DNA of 64,000 nt from Pseudo-nitzschia pungens (taxonomy: Eukaryota; Bacillariophyta; Bacillariophyceae; Bacillariales; Bacillariaceae): contig CM074761.1 in NCBI GenBank assembly GCA_037355855.1, positions 6,033,346 to 6,097,345 of the forward strand. The letters are read 5' to 3'. Every line of letters starts with the position of its first letter. Position 1 is the stretch's first letter. The notes under the pieces were generated by a model. It was not told the DNA's origin, did no database searches, and saw only the letters and a list, made by a program, of their open reading frames with translations. This document shows, in pieces, positions 39,608 through 49,342 of the stretch. A program made the translations under genes and the position numbers.

Positions 39608-40708
39608 AGATGCTTGATAGAATCCGAGTCACAAAGTAATAAAAATCATCATTTTCACTGTTGTTGTCATACCTTCTGTACTCTGGGTTCAGTCCCAGCC
39701 TCTTTCTACTAGTTCCATTACTACTAATACTCTCCCGCATCACAATCTCCACTTTACCTGGAAAGGAATCTGGCACAATGCCTTCGCGATCGAGTGTGTC
39801 CTCTAGTATGACGCGTACACAGCAGTAGAAAGTGTTAGAGTAGCAGGGGAGGATATACCATCAATCTCAACCAAGCAGTAATATCAACCAATTTATTCAC
39901 TTAGTAAGCACGTACCGAGAAAATGTTTTCTAGCCAAAGTTTGAGCATTGTGCCGCAGATTTGAAAGACCCTTGTACACCAACCTTCTGTTAAACCCATA
40001 AAAAATTTCAAATGAAATACCATGGGGTGGAACCACAGCTCGGGACGCAATCGCTTTCTTCAAAATTTTTTTGACCTTATTCTCATCCACGATAAACTTC
40101 AAGCCACGAAACCAACTATTTCTTATGTGCCGTGTCAACTGTGCTTCCAAACCCGCGTCTTTTTGATGTTTCTTAAGTTTATCCGATTGCGCCTTAGTTA
40201 TCTCTAATTTTGCTTCACTTACTGTTCGTACCATCTGTGGCTTTGGCTTCTTCCCTGTTGTAGTTGCCTCCAGCGTGGGTTCTTCTTTTTTTGTATCCTT
40301 CTGCAGTGTTGTCACATCCCTCTCTAAAGAAGCTACTTTCTGCTGGCTCTCTTTTAGCTGTTGTAGCAATGCTTCGTATGTGGGTCTTGGTGCTGTTTTG
40401 GTACCGGTCGTAATCGGTCTTGGTGTAACAACACCCGGGGCGGCGGGGGGTTTGTTGGTTGGTGGTGTGGTACCAACGAAAACCGCGGTCGGGTTGTTCT
40501 TGGTTCTTTTATTTTTTTCATCAGCACCACCTGAGGTGGGTGGTAGTTTTCTACTTGTCTTTGGGTTCGATTTCGTAGGGGTAATACTAGCAGTAATATC
40601 AGCACCTGTATTAGCATTGGATACAATTTTTCCACTTCGATTCTTTCTCGGTGCATTGCAATCTGCTTTCTTTTCTATTTGCTGATACTCATCATATACG
40701 GTAGGCAT
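39608..40708 (-). CDS. 5' part of the 494-residue transposon gene (two exons)
   Basis: Exon 1 runs from an ATG at 40708 to 39916. A 113-bp intron with GT…AG ends (39803-39915) is inferred, because splicing joins …ARKHFL to EDTLDREGIVPDSFPGKV in frame. Exon 2 continues to 39608, where the copia element splits it, and resumes at 19625. The assembled frame is 1485 nt, exactly 495 codons with stop. The N-terminal half has a Pro/Thr/Lys-rich disordered region and a coiled-coil stretch (LLQQLKESQQKVASLERDVTTLQKD). A conserved-looking region follows (LTRHIRNSWFRGLKFIVDE…GFNRRLVYKGLSNLRHNAQTLARKHF). The last of these recalls BEN-like or DNA-associated helical domains, but I cannot name the family. 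It is probably an accessory protein of the DNA transposon. The gene is now broken by the insertion. Confidence 0.62.
39803..39915 (-). other. Inferred intron of the 494-residue gene
   Basis: On the minus strand it opens GTACGTGC and closes TTTCTACTG…CATACTAG. Without splicing the frame would stop at 39893. With splicing it stays open through both exon 2 pieces, which is the main support. Confidence 0.6.
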
Positions 40709-41329
40709 TTTTTCGGGCGTCGGAAGTAAAAAAAATATGAAGTAAAAAAAATATGTGAAGCCATAAAATTGTGAACACAGTTTTTTCACTACTAACAAAA
40801 AACCTGTTAATCATTTTCCTTTCACCATCCACGCAACTTGTAATGGCATACACTTCACTATGGAAATTGTAGGTGACGTGGCCAAATGTTTAAGAGGATT
40901 CCCACCCGCGCCATAATTTTTTTTCCATCCACCTGTGCACATCTCTGTTCATTCTCTACTGTACCCATATTCACTACTGATTGTATTTTTGGCTCTACCA
41001 TTCCCTACTGTACAGTAGGAAAAAATTACCAGCAGTAGTACTACTACACAAGTATACCAGCAGCACCACCAGTTCAACCACTACGCGTACGTGCAGTAGT
41101 ACTGGCAGTGATAGATTCACATATATAATGACAATCTCCATAGATATCAAAAGGATCGTACAGCCTCTGTGGTACCCTTATGACCATAAGGGTCAGATGT
41201 GGTAGGATGGAGTCCTTCACAAGAAATATATTTTTGTTTGCCAAGGGACTGGACTACTACTTTTTTTGTCAAATTTTTCATCCTGGTTTATTCTATTTCA
41301 TATTCTTGGACATACTAGTAACCAAATAA
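40709..41329. other. Upstream spacer of the 494-residue gene
   Basis: A/T-rich with an A-run near 40727-40750 and an ACT/AGT microsatellite at about 41030-41110. It presumably contains the promoter of the minus-strand gene. No defined element could be named. Confidence 0.4.
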
Positions 41330-42250
41330 TCACCATTATCTTACATAGCCACTTGTGATTCTGTGCATTTTTAACAATAGAACCCCAAAAAATGCCGGAA
41401 CCTGTGACCCATAGACAGGGAAAATGCACATTCTGTGGTGTACTGGGTATGGTCCCCAGACACCAGGTGTCACATCCAACATATAATTGGCAGCAAGTTT
41501 ATTCCTTTTTACTATTCTAATAGATGCATATACTGACCATTATTCAGCGTGGAATACAACAAATGATAGTTAGTGCGACCCCTACACAGCAAATATGCAT
41601 TTTCTGTGGTGTAAACTCGGAAACTGTGAATTTTTCTGACAAATCAGAACTTACATTCATAATATAATTGGTAGCCAGAAGTTTTTTTCTCCTATTTACT
41701 ATTCTAATAGATGCATATACTCACCATTATTCAGTGTGGAATACAAAAAAATTTCGTGACAGTGTGACCCAAACACAGGAAATATGCACATTCTGTTGTG
41801 TTAACTCCGGTGCTGGGAATTTCACTGAGAAAGCAGAACTTACATCCATAATATAATTGATAGCAAGTTTATTCATTTTTAATATTCTAATAGATGCATA
41901 TAGTCACCATTATTCAGTGTGGAATACAACAAATGATAGTTAGTGCGACCCATACACAGCAAATATGCCTTTTCTGTGGTGTAAACTCGGTTCCTGAGAA
42001 TTTTTCTGACAAATCAGAACTTCTTACATTCATAATATAATTGGTAGCAAGAAGTTTATTCCTATTTACTTTTCTAATAGATGCATATAGTACACACCAT
42101 TATTCAGTGTGGAATACAAAAAATTTGTGACAGTGTGCTGACCCATACACAGGAAATATGCACAGTCTGTTGTGTAAACTCTGGTGCTGGGAATTTTACT
42201 GAGAAAGCAGAACTTACATCCATCATACTATAATTCCTGGTACTAGTAAG
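41330..42250. repeat. Satellite of 183-187 bp units in a 370-bp alternating dimer
   Basis: TAGATGCATATA recurs at 41521, 41708, 41891 and 42078. Units 1 and 3 share one variant (ATGATAGTTAGTGCGACC). Units 2 and 4 share another (GTGACAGTGTG, GGTGCTGGGAATTT). Like variants are exactly 370 bp apart. A partial, diverged unit precedes the array from about 41330. Confidence 0.85.
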
Positions 42251-42380
42251 AAGTTTATTGTTTTTTTTGGGTTGTAAGAGTACATCTTTATTGATTTATT
42301 ATAATATTATCGTAATTTTTACTACTAATTCCTAAATTATTTGATCCATTTTTACAATGTTTTGATACCCATCCTGTGTC

Positions 42381-43751
42381 TTACTTAGGTGGTGGCTTCT
42401 TTCCCGGATTCGATCCTGGTGGTGGCTTTTTTCCCGGATCCGATCCTGGTGGTGGCTTTTTCCTCTGGTCGAACGGAAGGCTTGATGTTGAGCTCTTCTT
42501 GCCCTTCTTCCCCCCCCCTTTTTTTTTTTTCTTCTTCTTCCCTTTGATGGCTTGTTTCACATTTCGGATGTACTTTTCCAAACTCCTTTGTGACACAGTA
42601 GTAGCGGTCGGGTCGTCATCTGTGATCTGAGTGTATACCATACCACGGAAGTGGAATCTTTGTTGCATTGTCATACCATTAGTTTCACCACTAATAATGG
42701 TTTCGATTTGTTCCTCTGTCAAAAGTTGATCTGCCTCCTCAATTCTTGCATGCGCTTCTTCCACTTGCTCATCTGAACCTCGCCCTCTAGCACCAAAAAC
42801 TGCCCTGAAATGGTGTCGTACACTTTCTGTGTGATAAGGTCCGACGTGGGTTTCTGGTTTGTTAGGATCAAATGAATTTTTCAAGAACCAATCGACTCGG
42901 GTTTCTGGTTTGTTAGGATCAAATGAATTGTTCACGAACCAATTGCCAGCATCGATCAAGCGTTCTCCAAAGGACCGCCGATAGGCATTAAAACCTGGAC
43001 CCACAAGGAATGTTAGTTTTGGCTCATCCTTTCTCTTGTAGTCCTCATTCTCGGTTGTGGCAGTTGGTTTTAAATGTGGTTTCTCAACAACTTCGTCGTA
43101 GCAGAATAAACCATGCATAGAGCCAGGACATTCCAGGTGTTTTTTTTCATCCTCAAAGGTGGTGAGTGTCTGCAGTACTTTTACGTTTGTCGCCACCATT
43201 TTAAACTTCTTCATGGAAGTACTGTCTTTCATCTCAATGACAGATTCGGCCCTGTGATTTATTTTCCGGTTCAACCTCTGCTGCTTTCGGAACTTGCGAT
43301 CATTATAGTCCCCATTGGTACCATTAGTATGGTTCGAATTGTCACCCTTGGTTGGGGCCGTGGAATGATCCGAGTTATTTGAACTGTTGTTATTGGCAGC
43401 ATCACTGTTGGTAGTGTTGTCCATGGTTGGGGCAGTGGAATGGTCCGAATTGTTGGAACCGACGGGAGTGGCAGTCAAATCCTCCAAATTGCTAGAATCT
43501 CCATGTTGTTGCTCCTGTTCGTAGAGCTGAAGCACAGCTATGGGCCAGTCTGGTAATGGATTTTTGGATGGCAGACTTGGAGGTATAGGCCATCCATCTG
43601 CTGAAGACTCAGACTCACTTTCAGATCGTGGTGTTGGTTCGGACGTTGGGCTTTCAGTTTCCTCTTCGGTACGAGTAGATCTTCTTCTATTTGTAGGGCG
43701 TTGTGACTCAGGAGGTGTAGTGCCTTTTTTCTTTTTGTGCCTTGCCATCAT
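42381..43751 (-). CDS. Basic/acidic protein of the large DNA transposon, function unknown
   Basis: A 456-residue protein. The N-terminus is very basic (MMARHKKKKG…RRRSTRTEEE). An acidic/Ser-rich stretch and an Asn/Ser/Thr-rich linker with two SDHSTAPT copies follow. The folded-looking centre (about 175-385) includes a direct repeat, FVNNSFDPNKPETRVDWFLK / FLKNSFDPNKPETHVGPY. It also has a helical end (EQVEEAHARIEEADQLLTEEQIETII). The tail is poly-Lys (KKKKKKKGGGKKGKK) followed by three PPPGSDPGKK repeats. Nothing marks an enzyme. Charge and low-complexity ends suggest nucleic-acid binding. The gene lies inside the large transposon with its own upstream repeat array at 44187-44320. A start at the second Met (43748) is equally possible. 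Confidence 0.6.
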   Translation of the reverse strand: MMARHKKKKGTTPPESQRPTNRRRSTRTEEETESPTSEPTPRSESESESSADGWPIPPSLPSKNPLPDWPIAVLQLYEQEQQHGDSSNLEDLTATPVGSNNSDHSTAPTMDNTTNSDAANNNSSNNSDHSTAPTKGDNSNHTNGTNGDYNDRKFRKQQRLNRKINHRAESVIEMKDSTSMKKFKMVATNVKVLQTLTTFEDEKKHLECPGSMHGLFCYDEVVEKPHLKPTATTENEDYKRKDEPKLTFLVGPGFNAYRRSFGERLIDAGNWFVNNSFDPNKPETRVDWFLKNSFDPNKPETHVGPYHTESVRHHFRAVFGARGRGSDEQVEEAHARIEEADQLLTEEQIETIISGETNGMTMQQRFHFRGMVYTQITDDDPTATTVSQRSLEKYIRNVKQAIKGKKKKKKKGGGKKGKKSSTSSLPFDQRKKPPPGSDPGKKPPPGSNPGKKPPPK

Positions 43752-44186
43752 GTATCTGCAGGTATTCCCTGATTGTTGAATTGATTGTTAAAGATAGAGA
43801 CCGATTCGATTGTTGTGGAAGGGAACGATGCGTCGAACAATGTGTGAAAAACCGTCCCCACGCCGATCGAATTTTGATGATTCATCTTAAAACCTTTCGA
43901 AACGATGATCCATCTGAAAACCTTTCAAAATGCAATAGGCAATGGTTCAACTGGTTGAGCTCATCCCCAACTGTTCACTTGTTGTCACGATCGTGTGATG
44001 AACTTCCATTTCCCCCACCGTGGGCCTTTGCTCGAAACAATGCTCGAAACGAACAATTTCCAAAAAAACAACGTGAAACTGTCTTTACACATTGACATCA
44101 GTTTTAAACCGTAAACGAAGCTACTCCTTCCACTTCAAATTCAAACGACGCTACTCCTTCCACTTAAAATTATTTTCTAATTTTTT

Positions 44187-44320
44187 GATTGGCTCATTCA
44201 TAAGGAATTTTTTGATTGGCTCATTCATAAGGAATTTTTTGATTGGCTCATTCATAACGAATTTTTTGATTGGCTCATTCATAACGAATTTTTTGATTGG
44301 CTCATTGTGGGGAAGACACT
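44187..44320. promoter_or_regulatory. Five 27-bp repeats each with a CCAAT-box core
   Basis: GATTGGCTCATTCATAA plus SGAATTTTTT repeats at 44187, 44214, 44241, 44268 and 44295. On the minus strand each unit has an ATGAGCCAATC core, that is, a CCAAT box. The array lies 440-570 bp upstream of the minus-strand gene at 42381-43751. Its regular spacing suggests a regulatory array, but this is inference. Confidence 0.55.
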
Positions 44321-44479
44321 AGTAGTACAGTATAGTAGGATGTGTATGATGCTACTTCGCGCCAAAAATTTTGTACTAGTAACATATGCGTACGGTGTAC
44401 AGCGCCATGTCATTTTTTTTTTTCCAGCATGTATACTTAGTACCGCATCGTACATACATTTCTGTCTTTTTTTCTTACG

Positions 44480-45305
44480 TCATTTTCTTCGGTGAATTTT
44501 CCGCCCCACATCTCCCTCATGGGATGTGTCATAATTTTCATTTTCATTTTCGTTTCAATTCTTGCATCGGAATATTCTGGCCGGTCCAGTTTAACCTAGC
44601 CATCAGGCACCGGGACCATCTCCTTTGAAGAAGACACACGCTGTGGGGAGCTTGAGAACGGCCGCTCTTGCTTCCTGCTCTGTTGTCCGATTCATATCAC
44701 GGAGGTCGGGTGTGTTGAAGTCCTGGAACTACCTGGCTTACCCAGATATACGACGTACTGATATTGAAAACAACGAAAAGGAAGACGAAAATCACAACCG
44801 ATCGGTGCAGAGAGGGACGACGAGGACGACGAAGGTACGATCGCTCCAGAGGGGGACGACGGGGGTACAATCGCTCCAGAGAGGGACGATGGGGGTACAA
44901 TCGCTACGATCGCTTCGGACGGGGACGACAAGGGTACTAACAGTTTGTCTTTTTTTTTTAATTTGGACAGATTGGTGTGGAGAGGGACGACGACGGCGAA
45001 GGTACGATCGCTCCAGAGAGGGACGATTGGGGTACGATCGCTACGATCGCTTCGGACGGGGACGACAAGGGTACTAACAGTTTGTCTTTTTTTTTTTTAA
45101 ATTTGGACAGATTGGTGTGGAGAGGGACGGCGACGGCGAAGGTACGATCGCTCCAGAGAGTGACGACGGCGGGTACGATCGCTTCGGACAGGAACGACGC
45201 CGGGTACGATCGATCGATTGGTGCTGAGATGGACGACGACGACGTACGGTGTGTGCTGAGAGGGACGACGACGACGATCGCTTCACAGACGAACGACGGG
45301 ACATA
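44480..45305. repeat. Dispersed block shared inverted with 5996-6690, plus GATCGCT repeats
   Basis: 44500-44775 matches 6415-6690 in reverse complement. From about 44800 to 45300 come tandem units of GAGAGGGACGACGAGG and GGTACGATCGCT, including two copies of a longer unit (about 44925-45000 and 45060-45140) with a TTTGTCTTTTTTTTT tract. Open frames across it are repeat-derived. Confidence 0.75.
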
Positions 45306-45465
45306 GTTTAATACAAATACTTTCTTCTTTTTTCTTTTATCAAGTACTGCCGTCTGTTTCCTCTAGAATCATAACTAACACCAAAATTTTTTCATTCTCG
45401 CTTCTCGCTTGTTGCAGGCGACGGATCGAACCAAATACCCCCTACCCCCTACGATTTTCGGTTGT

Positions 45466-46255
45466 TGATTACAGGAGCGACGCCTACAGGAGCGACGCCT
45501 ACCATTTTCGGTTGTTGAGTACAGGAGCGACGGATCGTACAGGTGCGACGGATGCAACGAAATACCCCTACAATTATCGGTTGTTGAGTACAGGAGCGAC
45601 GCCTACCATTTTCGGTTGTTCAGTACAGGAGCGACGGATCGTACAGGTGCGACGGATCGTACAGGTGCGACGGATGCAACGAAATACCCCTACAAGTTTC
45701 GGTTGTTGAGTACAGGAGCGACGCCTACGATTTTTGGTTGTTGAGTACAGGAGCGACGCCTACGATTTTCGGTTGGTGAGTACAGGAGCGACGCCTACGA
45801 TTTTCGGTTGTTCAGTACAGGAGCGACGCAACGAACGAAATACCCCTGCGATTTTCGGTTGTCGAGTACAGGAGCGACGGATCGAACGTCGAGTACAGGA
45901 GCGACGGATCGAACGTCGAGTACAGGAGCGACGGATCGAACGTCGAGTACAGGAGCGACGGATCCAACGTCAAGTGCAAGAGCGACGGATCCAACGAAAT
46001 CCTACGATTTTTGGTAGGTTGTTGCAGAAAGGAGCGAATACACCTCCCATTTTCGGTTGTGGAATACAGGAGCGACGGATCAGGAGGAATACCAAATACC
46101 CCTACGATTTTCGGTTGTCGAGTACAGGAGCGACGGATCGAACAGCAGAAAGGAGCGAATACCCCTACAATTTTCAGTTGTTGAATACAGGAGCGACGCC
46201 CACGATTATTGGTTGTTGAGAACAGGAGCGACGGATCGAACGAAACCAAGGTTGT
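45466..46255. repeat. Minisatellite upstream of the 739-residue gene
   Basis: Units of about 35-40 bp built on TACAGGAGCGACGGATCG and ATTTTCGGTTGTTGAG, with many internal deletions. Its consensus is shared with the array at 48505-49280 on the other side of the gene. Confidence 0.88.
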
Positions 46256-46274
46256 TGCAGAAAGGATCACCACA

Positions 46275-48494
46275 ATGACACGTTCCAGCAGGCGAACCCT
46301 TGGTGACACGGAGGCGACCAACCCAGAAATAAGGGGTGGTAGATGCAACAGAAGGATCCAACAGAAAATCTTGAGCGAGAGCACCTTGTGCAAACCGAGC
46401 CAATGTGTTCTGGGTTCGGTCACAACACTGACACAGAAACGAAAACGAACTGCAAAAGGAACCACAAGCTGTCCGATGACGGACGACGGCATAACATGCA
46501 CGTCCTGTGGCAATTTTGCTTGCAGAAGATGTCTGCAACTACTGTTCAACCGAATGGACAAGGAGAAGACTACACTGCCCTCGGTGCTACAGCAGATGAA
46601 ACAATCGCTACAAAACAATATCGGGGTAGTATCCACTTGTCATGGATGTATCTACTATGCCCAAAAGGAGCAAGTGGTGAGGTCCCATCGGCACTTCATT
46701 GATGTTGCGAGTCGCGCAGTTAGATTAAAGTATGATGGGTACCTTGTCCTACCAGAGTATGACTTGCTGATTGACACTCCTTTCAATTCAGAAAACATTG
46801 TTGACTGCCATGGATTGGGCAAGGAACCTGAACTGCCAGGAGTGAAACACTTTGTGGTGGGATATGAGCTTGCACGTCAGATAGCAGAATCAGGAATAAC
46901 AGCAAAGAAGCTCACGGACACGGTTAAAACAGAAGTTAAGAAAATTGAGTGCTCTGATATAGTGGATCCAAGCAGAACAAGAACTTACATCGTGCAACTG
47001 ATCATAATTCACGGAACGATGTGCAAGAACAAGATAAAGGAAACGCCCGAGTACACTATGGAAAGAATCAAACAATCAAGAGTGTTCTCGTGTCGTGACC
47101 GGTTGAAGAAATGCCATGTGACACTTATTGTTGGATCATTCGGTTCCGAAAATGAACAAGAAGGGAAGCAGAAGTGCAACCTGTTGTTAGCAAGATTCTA
47201 TCACGGAAGCCATCGACTCCAGATGACCCAGAATGACGTTCACTCGTTGTTTAAGAAAGTTGAGTCCATGACTGCAAATAACAACATAGAACAGATGAGA
47301 AGTGGTGGCAGCAGTGGTGTCTACAGAGGACCAACTAGAGCACTCTTCCAGATGCTCGACAACCCAATTGTGACACCAAGGTCCGGACGGGGGGCATTTG
47401 TTGTTCCAGACCGGCACACAATTCATGTTTTTTACATAAACAGGCAAGGGAAGGCTGTTCACTTTGCGTATTGCAACCCCCAGTTTGGGGGGCAGATTGG
47501 GCCTATCACAGAGGATATGTTTTCTGATTATAAATTCTTTCAACCATTCACTGAGGCGAAGATAGTGAGTGCCTTGCTGCTGAGACAATTAAGCAACATG
47601 GTCAGTGGTCTGAATGTGGTGCCACTTGCAGTGGACCGGGAGTTGAGAAACCACAGGAAAGCTATAGCAATGGCAAGAAGGCAGGAGATCGGTGACATTT
47701 TGTATCAGTTTTCTTCCCTCAATTCGACGACCCTTGTCCAGCATCCAGTCGGCATTCATTATGACTCATTTGGTAAACAGGATGGCGAGACTGTTTACAG
47801 TATAGAGAACAAGATCGGTTTTGCAACTAAGCACACCAATTCTTACACGAAATATGGCATGGGAAGGGGGGGTCGCGGTCCCGAAACATTTGTGTTCTGC
47901 TTGTTAGACTGGGGTAGAGAAAGAAGACGGAGACGAGCCGCACAAGTGAATCATGAACAGGCAGCCGCAGTGGAGGCTCAGAGACAAGCAGAGTGGCAAG
48001 CAGCGTTTGAGCGTTGGATGGCAGTGGACGCAAATCCAAATGCCACTCAGGAAGAGAGGGATGAGGCACGGGACGAGGCAATATTAACTCAAGCTGCGGT
48101 CTTGGCAGCTCAGGAAGAGACAGCCAATGCACAGGATGCTTTGGACCAAGCAAATGCTGCGATCGCTGCAGCCAATGCTAATGCTGGAGGCAACGCTCCT
48201 CCTTCAGATGATGACGAGGATGCTGAGAATGATGATGATGATGATGATGCTGGAGGCAACGCTCCTCCTTCAGATGATGACGAGGATGCTGAGAATGATG
48301 ATGATGATAATGCTGGTGAGGATGATGAATCTGAATCCTCTAATTCGGATTCGGATGCGGACATGGATATTTCAGATTCGGGTTCAGAAGTTTCTTATGT
48401 TCATCCATATTTAATTGACTACGGTTCGGCTTCACTACCGTCAGAATCAGACACGGAGGAAGAGGAGGTTTCAGAGTTTTGGCGGAACGACTGA
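46275..48494 (+). CDS. Acidic-tailed zinc-cluster protein of the large DNA transposon
   Basis: A 739-residue protein starting at the ATG after the minisatellite (MTRSSRRTLGDTE). The frame is open a further 22 codons upstream but only through repeat sequence. Near residues 70-135 a Cys cluster (CTSCGNFACRRC … CHGC) looks like a small zinc-binding module. The central 400 residues appear globular, with segments such as EYDLLIDTPFNSENIVDCHG, SCRDRLKKCHVTLIVGSFGS and GKAVHFAYCNPQFGGQIGP. A basic, Ala/Glu-rich coiled coil (RERRRRRAAQVNHEQAAAVE) follows. The C-terminus is extremely acidic, with a duplicated AGGNAPPSDDDEDAENDDDD unit. I do not recognise the family. Being inside the transposon, opposite in strand to the transposase and unbroken, it is probably a partner or regulatory protein. 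Confidence 0.65.
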   Translation: MTRSSRRTLGDTEATNPEIRGGRCNRRIQQKILSESTLCKPSQCVLGSVTTLTQKRKRTAKGTTSCPMTDDGITCTSCGNFACRRCLQLLFNRMDKEKTTLPSVLQQMKQSLQNNIGVVSTCHGCIYYAQKEQVVRSHRHFIDVASRAVRLKYDGYLVLPEYDLLIDTPFNSENIVDCHGLGKEPELPGVKHFVVGYELARQIAESGITAKKLTDTVKTEVKKIECSDIVDPSRTRTYIVQLIIIHGTMCKNKIKETPEYTMERIKQSRVFSCRDRLKKCHVTLIVGSFGSENEQEGKQKCNLLLARFYHGSHRLQMTQNDVHSLFKKVESMTANNNIEQMRSGGSSGVYRGPTRALFQMLDNPIVTPRSGRGAFVVPDRHTIHVFYINRQGKAVHFAYCNPQFGGQIGPITEDMFSDYKFFQPFTEAKIVSALLLRQLSNMVSGLNVVPLAVDRELRNHRKAIAMARRQEIGDILYQFSSLNSTTLVQHPVGIHYDSFGKQDGETVYSIENKIGFATKHTNSYTKYGMGRGGRGPETFVFCLLDWGRERRRRRAAQVNHEQAAAVEAQRQAEWQAAFERWMAVDANPNATQEERDEARDEAILTQAAVLAAQEETANAQDALDQANAAIAAANANAGGNAPPSDDDEDAENDDDDDDAGGNAPPSDDDEDAENDDDDNAGEDDESESSNSDSDADMDISDSGSEVSYVHPYLIDYGSASLPSESDTEEEEVSEFWRND

Positions 48495-48504
48495 TTCAAA
48501 TAGA

Positions 48505-49280
48505 AGATCGAAGGATCGATCGATTTTGGTTTGTTCGAGAAAGAAGCGACGGATCGATTGATGTTCTTGAAAGGAGCGACGGATCGGTCGATCGATTGAT
48601 TTTCGATTCTTAAGATCGATCGATTGAGTTTTGGTTGTTCCAGAAGGGAGCAACGGATCGATTGATTTTCGGTTGTTCCGAAAAGGAGCGACGGATTGAT
48701 CGATTGATTTAATTTTCGGTTGTTCCAGAAAGGAGCGATGAATCGATCGACGGATCGATTGAGTTTTGGTTGTTCCAAAAGGGAGCGACGGATCGATTGA
48801 TTTAATTTTCGGTTGTTCCAGAAAGTTCCAGAAAAGAGCGACGGATCAATTGATTTTCGGATGTTATGAAATGGAGCGACGGATCGATTGATTTTTGGAT
48901 GTTATGAAATGGAGCAACGGATCGATTGATTTTCGGTTGTTCCAGAAAGGAGCGACAGATAGATTTTCAGTTGTTCTGAAAAGGAGCGACAGATCGATCG
49001 ATTTTGATACGGATCGGAATATGCGATGGATCGATTCAGAAATGGAACGATGCAATGAAGCGACGGATCGATTCGGAGCGACGAATCGATCGATCGGTTG
49101 TTCCAGAAAAGAGCAAAGGATTGTTTGGTTGCTCGGTTCGTTCTGAAATGGAACGACGGATCGATCGATTTTCGGATGTTATGAAATGGAGCAACGGATC
49201 GATTGATTTTCGGTTGTGCCAGAAGGGAGCGACGGATCGATCGATTTTGATACGGATCGGAATATGCGATGGATCGATTC
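48505..49280. repeat. Minisatellite between the 739-residue gene and the transposase gene
   Basis: Units of about 38-45 bp: GGAGCGACGGATCGATTGAT followed by TTTCGGTTGTTCCAGAAA. Larger duplications are present too (for example TTTTGATACGGATCGGAATA at about 48998 and 49243). It must contain the 3' ends of the two converging genes. Confidence 0.88.
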
Positions 49281-49342
49281 GCAACTGAGCAAATGATACA
49301 AAGATTTTTTATTGTTTAGTTACCTGCCTAGTGTAGAATGGT

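Noticed and set aside
48127..48414. Met-rich open frame overlapping the acidic tail of the 739-residue protein
   Set aside because: Out-of-frame translation of the GATGAT repeat.
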